Origin: Gammaproteobacteria bacterium | GTDB taxonomy: Bacteria; Pseudomonadota; Gammaproteobacteria; Pseudomonadales; Porticoccaceae | Length of the DNA: 6,064 bases | Direction of reading: 5' to 3' | Assembly (NCBI GenBank): GCA_006227015.1 | Contig: SBGI01000219.1 | Location: forward strand, 1 to 6,064 | Part shown: positions 1 through 5,828 of the stretch, piece by piece | Layout of the letters: every line of letters begins with the position of its first letter | How positions within the stretch are numbered: position 1 is the stretch's first letter | The notes under the pieces: model-generated | The model's database searches: none | What the model was told of the DNA's origin: nothing | The model's input: the letters and a program-made list of their open reading frames with translations, nothing else | Made by a program: the position numbers and the translations under genes

Positions 1-497
1 ATTACGACAGTTTGTGTTCGCGGATACCAGCACTGCTGGCTGTAGGTAAAGAGAAGACCCATAAAAATACTGCAAAGCTTGTGGAACTGCCGGTCTACTA
101 CAGTGAGGAGTCCGGACCGGACCTCGTCACAATGGCCGGACAAACTGGCCTGTCCACGTCAGAAATTGTTGATTTGCACCAGGCACGGGAATACCGGGTC
201 TATGCCATTGGCTTTGCACCCGGGTTCGCTTACCTAGGGGAGGTGGATGAGCGTATTGCGCTTCCCCGTCTGGCAACGCCGAGAGCCAGGGTGCCACGGG
301 GCAGCGTGGGCATCGCCGGGCGGCAGACTGCGGTGTATCCCTTGGATTCTCCCGGGGGCTGGAACCTGATCGGCCTCTGCCCGTTGTTGATGTTTAACCT
401 CCAGTCAGACCCGCCGATGCCTGTTGAGGTTGGGGACCGGGTGCGTTTTTATGCTATTGATCGCGCTGAGTTTATCGCCATGGGCGGTGAGCTGTGA
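1..497 (+). CDS. pxpB: 5-oxoprolinase subunit B (PxpB/KipI family), 5'-truncated by window edge
   Basis: PxpB is one subunit of the cytoplasmic ATP-dependent 5-oxoprolinase (PxpABC), which hydrolyses 5-oxoproline to glutamate; in Bacillus the homologue is KipI. About 165 C-terminal residues are visible. The reading frame is already open at base 3 and reads Tyr-Asp-Ser before the TTG at 12, so that TTG is an internal Leu and the true start lies upstream. Family members run to roughly 220-230 residues, so about a quarter is missing. Family hallmarks are clear: GFAPGFAYLGEVDERIALPR (about 210-270), then ATPRARVPRGSVGIAGRQT and YPLDSPGGWNLIG (about 273-378). The TGA stop at 495-497 overlaps the GTG start of pxpC in a GTGA arrangement, which fits translational coupling and a fixed ratio of B to C. 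PxpA is expected upstream or elsewhere but is not in view. Family assignment is very secure; enzymatic role follows from the family and the neighbouring pxpC. Confidence 0.95.
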   Translation, partial: YDSLCSRIPALLAVGKEKTHKNTAKLVELPVYYSEESGPDLVTMAGQTGLSTSEIVDLHQAREYRVYAIGFAPGFAYLGEVDERIALPRLATPRARVPRGSVGIAGRQTAVYPLDSPGGWNLIGLCPLLMFNLQSDPPMPVEVGDRVRFYAIDRAEFIAMGGEL

Positions 498-1459
498 GCG
501 CCGCCGGCTTTCGGGTTCACAAGCCTGGGGTCATGACCTTGATACAGGATGGTGGCCGCACTGGTTATCACCGCCTGGGGTTAACCACCGGTGGGCCCGC
601 CGATGCGCTGGCCTTTGCTTGGGCAAACAGGCTGTGTGGCAACCAGCCCGAGGCATCATCACTGGAAATCACCGTGGGCGGTCTGGAACTGGATGTAGAT
701 GTGGCTACCCGAATTGCTGTCTGTGGTGCCGATATGCCCCTGTCCATAAATGGCGATGTGGTCGAGAACTGGCGCAGTCATCGCCTTTATCCCGGGGACA
801 GGGTCACGCTAGGCTTTGCCAGAAGCGGCGTGCGCGCCTATCTGGCTGTGGCAGGTGGTCTGGTGGTGTCGCCGGTTCTGGGTAGTAGCGCCACAGTAAT
901 TCGTGAGGGCATAGGGGGCATTGAAGGCCGCAAGTTGAAAACCGGGGACAACCTGGTTTGCCCACAGGCTGACGACAAGGATTGCTTGAGAGTGCCCACA
1001 GGCTATCGGCCGGTCTATAACAAACGGGTATTACTGAGAATGGTGATGGGATACCAGCACGATGCCTTTGCCCCGGAACAGCGGGAGCGCTTTTATGCGG
1101 GGGAGTATCAGGTGTCCAGCCAGTGCGACAGGATGGGTTATCGACTGGAGGGGCCGACGATACATTGTGATATGCCGGGTATGCTTTCCGAGGGCATTTC
1201 TCTGGGGGCGGTACAGGTACCCCCGGATGGTCAGCCCATTGTGCTGTTGTGTGACCGCCAGACCATAGGTGGTTACCCCAAACTGGGCGCTGTCCTGTCG
1301 GTGGACCTGCCGCTTCTGGCGCAGCTGCCCGCTGGTGGCAGGGTATCTTTTGCCCCAATATCAGTGGATGAGGCCCGGGAGATAAGGCTTCAGGCCACAA
1401 AACAGTTTGAGCAATTGGCTGCAGAAGTCTGTCCAAGTAAAGAGTCTTCGGCCGGATGA
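494..1459 (+). CDS. pxpC: 5-oxoprolinase subunit C (PxpC/KipA, biotin-dependent carboxylase-like domain)
   Basis: Partner subunit of PxpB in the ATP-dependent 5-oxoprolinase; homologues include Bacillus KipA and the allophanate hydrolase subunit 2-like domain of urea carboxylase. The product is 321 residues, a normal length. Near the N-terminus there is the family block GVMTLIQDGGRTGYHRLG (residues 12-29) followed by GGPAD (33-37). The central part carries AVCGADMPLSING and RSGVRAYLAVAGG, and the C-terminal third carries the signature QTIGGYPKLGAVLSVDLPLL beginning at residue 256. The start is GTG at 494, inside the end of pxpB, with a purine-rich GGGCGG/GGTGAG stretch just upstream; no better start exists in frame. 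The D-glutamate cyclase gene starts 7 bp after the stop, so the 5-oxoprolinase subunits and an enzyme whose family makes 5-oxoproline are very likely co-transcribed. Identification by family motifs is secure. Whether this complex prefers the L- or the D-lactam cannot be read from the sequence. Confidence 0.95.
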   Translation: MSAAGFRVHKPGVMTLIQDGGRTGYHRLGLTTGGPADALAFAWANRLCGNQPEASSLEITVGGLELDVDVATRIAVCGADMPLSINGDVVENWRSHRLYPGDRVTLGFARSGVRAYLAVAGGLVVSPVLGSSATVIREGIGGIEGRKLKTGDNLVCPQADDKDCLRVPTGYRPVYNKRVLLRMVMGYQHDAFAPEQRERFYAGEYQVSSQCDRMGYRLEGPTIHCDMPGMLSEGISLGAVQVPPDGQPIVLLCDRQTIGGYPKLGAVLSVDLPLLAQLPAGGRVSFAPISVDEAREIRLQATKQFEQLAAEVCPSKESSAG

Positions 1460-1461
1460 GG
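1458..1461 (+). promoter_or_regulatory. ribosome binding site deciding the D-glutamate cyclase start
   Basis: GAGG sits 5 bases before the ATG at 1467 and overlaps the pxpC stop codon. The same frame stays open upstream to a TTG at 1407 and contains a GTG at 1461, but only the ATG has a well-spaced Shine-Dalgarno sequence, so it is chosen as the start. Confidence 0.65.
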
Positions 1462-1466
1462 TGTCC

Positions 1467-2324
1467 ATGACAAACGAGCACGATCTGTTGCTCAGTGAGC
1501 GTATTGAGCAGCTACTGGTAGAGCGAAATATGCGCGGCATGGCGGACTTGCGGCCACACCTGCGCCCGGGCTACTGCCTCAGGGCCGCCGAATATTTAAG
1601 GCATTGTCGTGGGCCGGTTCTGATTGGCACCGGATTTCCAGTTCTTGATACCTTTGAAACCGATGGTCCGGCTGGCGCTATTGCACTTTACAAGGCGCTT
1701 GAAGCCCAGGGTGCAGAACCCGTTCTGGTTTGCGGGGAGCAGTTGGCCACGTCTTTTGCCGGGGACTTTCGGGTAGAGGCCATGCCATTGGGGTTTTCGC
1801 CGGCTTTGCCTGAGCGTATACGCGAGATACTGGCTGTTATTCGCCCCGAGCTGGTGGTGAGTATTGAGCTGCCGGGGCGTGCACGGGATGGCCGTTATTA
1901 CAATATGCGCGGCGAGGATATCAGTGAATACACCTTCTGCTTTGATGATTTTCTCACCCTTGCCGGTTGTCCAACTATTGCCATTGGCGATGGCGGCAAT
2001 GAAATTGGCATGGGAAATGTTGTCGATGCTCTGGCATCACTGGATATCACGCCCTCTGCAACCTGCTGTGATGAATTGGTGATTGCCGATGTTTCCAATT
2101 GGGCGGCACATGGACTGGTGGCTATGCTCAGCTACTGGTCTGACAAAGATTTTTTGTCTGAGTGGGATAACCGTGCGGTGCTTGAATATCTGGCAGCCAG
2201 GGGAAGTGTGGATGGTGTCACCCGGGAGAACACACTTTCAGAAGATGGTTTGCCGTGTGAAAGTGGCAAAATGCTGGTGGCTGGTTTGCAGCAGCTGGTC
2301 AATGAAGCCAGGGCATCGCGTTAA
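1467..2324 (+). CDS. D-glutamate cyclase family protein (DGLUCY C-terminal domain, former DUF4392)
   Basis: The family is named for mammalian mitochondrial D-glutamate cyclase, which dehydrates D-glutamate to 5-oxo-D-proline. The bacterial form here is 285 residues and consists of that domain alone, with no signal peptide or membrane segment. Conserved blocks in order: IGTGFPV (53-59) and ETDGPAGA (64-71), ELPGRARDGRYYNMRG (134-149), the hallmark IGDGGNEIGMGNV with its Gly-Asp-Gly-Gly-Asn-Glu core at 174-179, DVSNWAAHGL (208-217), and DGVTRENT near the C-terminus. These resemble the family consensus without visible loss. The ATG at 1467 was preferred over upstream TTG/GTG codons because GAGG lies 5 bases before it. 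The gene follows pxpC by 7 bp and precedes a D-amino acid transaminase-like gene, which supports a role in D-glutamate/5-oxoproline metabolism. Family membership is strong. Cyclase activity is inferred from the mammalian enzyme and the context, and a related lactam or acid substrate remains possible. Confidence 0.88.
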   Translation: MTNEHDLLLSERIEQLLVERNMRGMADLRPHLRPGYCLRAAEYLRHCRGPVLIGTGFPVLDTFETDGPAGAIALYKALEAQGAEPVLVCGEQLATSFAGDFRVEAMPLGFSPALPERIREILAVIRPELVVSIELPGRARDGRYYNMRGEDISEYTFCFDDFLTLAGCPTIAIGDGGNEIGMGNVVDALASLDITPSATCCDELVIADVSNWAAHGLVAMLSYWSDKDFLSEWDNRAVLEYLAARGSVDGVTRENTLSEDGLPCESGKMLVAGLQQLVNEARASR

Positions 2325-2344
2325 GGGCACCAGTGCCTGTTCAG

Positions 2345-2389
2345 GGCTGAGCGGCACTGCTAAGATCAGCCGCCTTTTTATGGTGCGGC
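2345..2389 (+). promoter_or_regulatory. weak overlapping hairpins in the cyclase-transaminase gap
   Basis: The 103-bp gap 2325-2427 is the largest non-coding stretch here. GCGGC at 2351-2355 can pair with GCCGC at 2369-2373, which is followed by C and five T (2375-2379), like a weak intrinsic terminator. The same GCCGC can instead pair with GCGGC at 2385-2389. GGCTGA (2345-2350) with TCAGCC (2366-2371) is a third competing stem. All stems are only 5-6 bp with loops of 11-15 bases, so this may be chance. No convincing -35/-10 pair was found in the gap. If real, it would lower or condition expression of the two downstream genes relative to the first three. Confidence 0.2.
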
Positions 2390-2427
2390 AACCGTCTCTA
2401 ACGGGCGGTACATAAGCTGGGTAGACT

Positions 2428-3285
2428 ATGAGTACAGTATTTTTGAACGGTGACTATTTGCCCATGGAGGAAGCTCGTATTTCTCCTATGGACAGGGGGT
2501 TTCTGTTCGGTGATGGCATTTACGAGGTCCTGCCTTCATATGGGGGCAGGATGGTAGGCTTTGATCCGCATATGGAGCGTATGAGCCAGGGTCTGTCGGC
2601 AGTAGGAATCAGGCTGGACTGGAGCAGGGCACAGTGGAAAGCACTATGTGAGGAACTGATCAGGCTTAATGGCAGTGGCAATCTGGCCCTTTATCTTCAT
2701 GTCAGCCGTGGTGCGGATAGTCGTCGTTTTCATGCTTACCCGGAGAATGTATCACCGACGGTATTTGCTTTTACGTTTGAGATACCCTCGGAGCCTGTTG
2801 CGGATAAAAGCAAGGTCAAGGCTTTCCGGGTGGTCACAGATCGCGATTTGCGCTGGGAGCGCTGTCACATCAAATCCACGGCGCTGTTGGGCAATGTCAT
2901 GCATTTTCAGCAGGGTTATCAGCAGGGTGCTGATGAAACCCTGTTGTTCAACGAGCGGGATGAGTTGACCGAAGCCAGTGCTTGTAATGCTTATATCGTT
3001 AAGGATGGCGTGGTCGTTACGCCGCCCCTGGATCAGTACAAACTGCCGGGCATCACCCGATATATTCTGCTCGACTTGTTGCGCAAGGATGGGCGTATTC
3101 CCGTGGAGGAGAGACCTGTCACCAAGGCCGAAGTGTTTGCGGCAGATGAAGTTTGGGTAACCAGCTCTTCAAAAGAAGTGGTACCTGTCATTGCCGTGGA
3201 CGGTCGACCGGTTGGCAACGGAGACGTCGGGGATGTCTGGTTGCAGGCGCAACAGATCTACTCGGCCGGTAAATTTGAGTATTAA
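2428..3285 (+). CDS. class IV PLP aminotransferase, probable D-amino acid aminotransferase
   Basis: A fold-type IV PLP enzyme of 285 residues, close to D-alanine aminotransferase length. It would move the amino group of D-alanine or other D-amino acids to 2-oxoglutarate, producing D-glutamate and a 2-oxo acid in the cytoplasm. Visible residues match Bacillus D-amino acid transaminase: Tyr32-Glu33-Val34 in FGDGIYEV (cf. Tyr31-Glu32-Val33), Arg51 in HMERM (PLP phosphate, cf. Arg50), Arg100-x-His102 in SRRFHAYP (cf. the carboxylate-binding Arg98 and His100), catalytic Lys149 in HIKSTALLGNVM (cf. Lys145), and Glu182 in LTEASACN (cf. Glu177 contacting the PLP nitrogen). The Arg-x-His pair argues for D-amino acid transaminase rather than branched-chain transaminase or aminodeoxychorismate lyase. 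The ATG at 2428 gives the standard family N-terminus, but its Shine-Dalgarno sequence is weak. It lies 103 bp after the cyclase gene and 39 bp before the racemase gene. Exact substrate range is inferred. Confidence 0.88.
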   Translation: MSTVFLNGDYLPMEEARISPMDRGFLFGDGIYEVLPSYGGRMVGFDPHMERMSQGLSAVGIRLDWSRAQWKALCEELIRLNGSGNLALYLHVSRGADSRRFHAYPENVSPTVFAFTFEIPSEPVADKSKVKAFRVVTDRDLRWERCHIKSTALLGNVMHFQQGYQQGADETLLFNERDELTEASACNAYIVKDGVVVTPPLDQYKLPGITRYILLDLLRKDGRIPVEERPVTKAEVFAADEVWVTSSSKEVVPVIAVDGRPVGNGDVGDVWLQAQQIYSAGKFEY

Positions 3286-3324
3286 TTGATGCCTTACACA
3301 GCCAGTGCGAGATAACAGAATTTC

Positions 3325-4434
3325 ATGTCCAGACCTGCAAAAGCCCTGATTGACCTAAATGCACTGCGCCACAACGTGGGGCTGGCTAACCAGCTATCGC
3401 CCCAGTCCCGCACTATGGCGATTATCAAGGCCAATGCCTATGGCCATGGTGCCGTTCCGGTAGCGCGGGCCATTGAAGACCTGGTGCCTGCATTCGGGGT
3501 CGCCTGTATTGAAGAGGCGCTGGAGCTGCGTGAGTCGGGTATTGTCAAACCGATCTGCCTGCTGGAAGGCGCGTTTAGTAGTGACGAGATTGACATCGCC
3601 GCTCAACATGATTTTTGGCTCTCCGTGGTAAATCGTGAGCAGCTGGAGGCTGTGTTGGCGGCCAGACCAGCCAGCGCCCTCAATATCTGGTTGTGCGTGG
3701 ATAGTGGCATGCATCGCCTGGGAATTCGCCCCGAGGAAGTGGTGGCAACCTATGGGGCGTTACATGCCTGTGACCATGTTGCCAGTAGCATTGTGGTGGC
3801 AACCCATTTTGCCTGCGCGGACGAACTGAATAACGACTTTACCCGGCAACAGCTGGCTCGGTTCAATGCGGGCATGGCGGGCCTATCTAGTGAGGGGCCC
3901 ATTGAACTAAGCCTGGCCAACTCAGCGGCTCTTCTGGGTTGGCCCGAGTGCCGGGCAGGGTGGAGTCGTCCCGGCATCATGCTGTATGGCAGTTCCCCCT
4001 TTCCGGAAGCTCATATGTTGGCTGAGCAGTTGCAGCCGGTGATGACGTTGCAATCCTCGGTCATCGCCCTTAGGGAGGTGCCACCCGGCGAAACAGTTGG
4101 TTACGGTGCCCGCTGGTCTGCCCGTCAGCCAAGCCGTATTGCCACTGTGGCCATGGGTTACGGCGATGGGTACCCCGTGCACGCACCGGATGGCACCCCT
4201 GTACTGGTCAAAGGCCAGCGTTGCCCGATGGTGGGGCGGGTCTCGATGGATATGATTACGGTGGATGTTACCGGCCTGTCAGATGTCGATGTCGGAGACG
4301 ATGTGGTGCTGTGGGGTAGGGGATTGTCCGTCAATGATATCGCCAAAAGGGCGGGAACCATCAGTTATGAGTTGCTGACACGCATGCCGAGGAGAGTGCC
4401 GAGAGTCTATCTTGAAGCAGACTCAAACGGCTGA
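3325..4434 (+). CDS. alr: alanine racemase (PLP-dependent, fold type III)
   Basis: Interconverts L- and D-alanine in the cytoplasm (no signal peptide, unlike periplasmic broad-spectrum racemases). At 369 residues it has the usual two-domain length. Compared with Bacillus stearothermophilus Alr, I can place PLP-binding Lys35 in IKANAYGHG (cf. Lys39), Arg131 (cf. 136), His161 in THFA (cf. 166), Ser200 in LANSAA (cf. 204), Arg215 in SRPGIMLYG (cf. 219), catalytic Tyr260 in VGYGARW (cf. 265), Met308-Asp309 in VGRVSMDM (cf. 312-313) and Tyr348 (cf. 354). One departure: the position of the carbamylated Lys129 (E. coli Lys122) is Cys124 in LCVDSGMHRLG. The start at 3325 matches the family N-terminus, though the Shine-Dalgarno is poor. 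The gene is last on the + strand, and its final 28 bp overlap the convergent symporter gene. In this setting it may feed D-alanine to, or drain it from, the transaminase. Whether it is the biosynthetic or a catabolic (DadX-like) racemase is open. Confidence 0.95.
   Translation: MSRPAKALIDLNALRHNVGLANQLSPQSRTMAIIKANAYGHGAVPVARAIEDLVPAFGVACIEEALELRESGIVKPICLLEGAFSSDEIDIAAQHDFWLSVVNREQLEAVLAARPASALNIWLCVDSGMHRLGIRPEEVVATYGALHACDHVASSIVVATHFACADELNNDFTRQQLARFNAGMAGLSSEGPIELSLANSAALLGWPECRAGWSRPGIMLYGSSPFPEAHMLAEQLQPVMTLQSSVIALREVPPGETVGYGARWSARQPSRIATVAMGYGDGYPVHAPDGTPVLVKGQRCPMVGRVSMDMITVDVTGLSDVDVGDDVVLWGRGLSVNDIAKRAGTISYELLTRMPRRVPRVYLEADSNG
4407..4434. other. 28-bp tail-to-tail overlap of alr and the symporter gene
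   Basis: The alr stop TGA is at 4432-4434 and the symporter stop TAG (read on the - strand) is at 4407-4409, so the last nine codons of each gene share DNA. There is therefore no room between the genes for a bidirectional terminator, and I see no strong hairpin with a T-run close by. Confidence 0.9.
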
Positions 4435-5828
4435 GTACGATGGCCGAGCTGTAGCCCTATCGTAAGAATCAGCAGTCCCGCAAGTATCCCCGCCATTCCT
4501 TCATAAACCGCCTGATGCCAACCCAGCCAGCGCCACAGCATAGCGCAGCCAAGGCCCCCGGTAATGGCGAGAAGGCTCAGGTAGGGCTTCGGTCGTTTTC
4601 CCAGGCAGAGGAATAACAGCAGTGGGGCAAAAGCACTTGCCAGACCAGACCAGGCCATCACCACCAGACTGAACACGCTTTGACTGTTACCCAGTGCCCA
4701 GAGCAGTGCCCCAAGGGTAACCAGTATGGTGACTGCTTTCATCAGCGATGTTTTTTCAACCTTGTGTGGCAGTAGATCGTGGGTAAGGGTGGCCGAGCAA
4801 CCTAACACCAGTGAATCAGCGGTCGACATGGTTGCCGCGAAGATACCGGCAAGTACCAGACCAACCAGCAGGGGCGGGAATAGCTCCAGAGCCATGGTCG
4901 GTAGAGCCAGCTCAGCGTCAAAACTACCGGTATCGCTAAGATAGATTCTCGACAGCATGCCAACACCGGTCGCCATGGCATAAAACGCCAGGTACCAAAG
5001 ATAGTACCAGCAGCGTGCCCGGTTCATCTGGGTGCTGTCCTGAAGGGTCATAAAGCGAACCATGATATGTGGTTGTCCAATGACGGACAGGCCAGCGAAC
5101 ATCCAACTGACTGCAAACAGGATGCCGCCAAAGATACCGGGAAATGCCAGGTCGGAAGGATACCAATCGAGGAATCCCTGCAGCTCGGACATCTCCAGGT
5201 AGACCGACTGGACACCCCCCAGCGCAGTCACTGTAGTGAACATCAGCAAGCCCATGGCGACGATCATGACAGTGGATTGCGCCGCGTCCGTCCAGATAGA
5301 AGCGCGTATGCCGCCGGCAAAACAGTACAGTGTGACCAGCGTGGCTGACAGGGTGGCTCCAGCCCAGGAAGGCCACTCAAACAATACCTGAAGCGCCTTA
5401 CTGCCTGCCACCAACTGGGCGCTGGCATAGGCCAGCAGAAACACCAGGGAGATAAGCCCCATCATACGTTGCAGGCCATTGTGTCGATCGCCGTACCAGT
5501 TGCTGAGAATCCCAACATAACTGACTTCAGCGGTTTTCGGTGCCTGCTCCCTGATACGGTGATGCACAAATTGAGACGCGAGAAAATCACCGCAAATCCA
5601 CCCCAGCATCAGCCAGATGGAAGACAGGCCGACGGTATAGGTGTAGCCAATGACACCGATAAACATGTAGCCACTGTTATTGGTGGCGACGGCCGACAGG
5701 CCGACCAGCCAGGGGGATACTGAACTGCTGGCAAGGTAGTAGTCCTGTTTGGTGCCGCGACTATGCCTGGCGGAAAGCAGCCCGATAGCGGTAAACATCA
5801 ACAGAAAAGCTACAAACGAAATAATCAT
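4407..5828 (-). CDS. sodium:solute symporter (SSS family, PutP-like)
   Basis: An inner-membrane Na+-coupled transporter of 473 residues with many hydrophobic segments, consistent with the 13-helix SSS fold. Family signatures are present: a GGIRASIWTDAAQ block (172-184) and GIFAATMSTADS ending at residue 339, in which Ser335-Thr336 match PutP Na+ ligands Ser340-Thr341. In helix 2 the segment ATNNSGYMFIG (48-58) aligns with PutP ASDMSGW, so Asn50 replaces the Na+-site Asp55 and Asn51 replaces Met56. The ATG at 5828 gives a standard N-terminus. It has no good Shine-Dalgarno and overlaps the upstream gene's stop in ATGA, suggesting translational coupling. It converges on the D-amino acid gene cluster. 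Substrate cannot be read from the sequence: proline, alanine, D-amino acids or 5-oxoproline are all possible, and the link to the + strand genes is inference from position only. Confidence 0.9.
   Translation of the reverse strand: MIISFVAFLLMFTAIGLLSARHSRGTKQDYYLASSSVSPWLVGLSAVATNNSGYMFIGVIGYTYTVGLSSIWLMLGWICGDFLASQFVHHRIREQAPKTAEVSYVGILSNWYGDRHNGLQRMMGLISLVFLLAYASAQLVAGSKALQVLFEWPSWAGATLSATLVTLYCFAGGIRASIWTDAAQSTVMIVAMGLLMFTTVTALGGVQSVYLEMSELQGFLDWYPSDLAFPGIFGGILFAVSWMFAGLSVIGQPHIMVRFMTLQDSTQMNRARCWYYLWYLAFYAMATGVGMLSRIYLSDTGSFDAELALPTMALELFPPLLVGLVLAGIFAATMSTADSLVLGCSATLTHDLLPHKVEKTSLMKAVTILVTLGALLWALGNSQSVFSLVVMAWSGLASAFAPLLLFLCLGKRPKPYLSLLAITGGLGCAMLWRWLGWHQAVYEGMAGILAGLLILTIGLQLGHRTQPFESASR

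Noticed and set aside
12..14. TTG as the start of the first gene
   Set aside because: The frame is open upstream (Tyr-Asp-Ser before it) and the product would lack the N-terminal quarter of PxpB; it is an internal codon of a gene cut by the window edge.
1407..1466. N-terminal extension of the D-glutamate cyclase from a TTG inside pxpC
   Set aside because: The extension encodes nothing family-like, overlaps pxpC by over 50 bp, and the ATG at 1467 has a properly spaced GAGG.
804..1481. 225-codon open frame on the - strand opposite pxpC
   Set aside because: It lies antisense to a clear pxpC; the translation is rich in Pro, Arg and Cys with no recognisable domain, as expected of a shadow frame in GC-rich DNA.
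2409..2414. TACATA as a -10 element before the transaminase gene
   Set aside because: No acceptable -35 hexamer lies 16-18 bases upstream; AT-rich hexamers like this occur by chance.
2083..2415. 110-codon + strand frame overlapping the cyclase end and the gap
   Set aside because: Mostly an alternative frame of the cyclase gene, with a Trp/Cys-rich composition and no family resemblance; it does not explain the gap.
3286..3316. Possible promoter before alr (TTGATG and GATAAC)
   Set aside because: The spacing is 19 bases, the hexamers are poor matches, and the gap is only 39 bp inside a same-strand gene row; too weak to call.
4936..5376. 146-codon - strand frame inside the symporter gene
   Set aside because: Another frame of the same strand inside a well-supported SSS transporter; the His/Arg-rich translation lacks membrane segments and has no domain. 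It does not indicate a frameshift, because the symporter frame is intact throughout.
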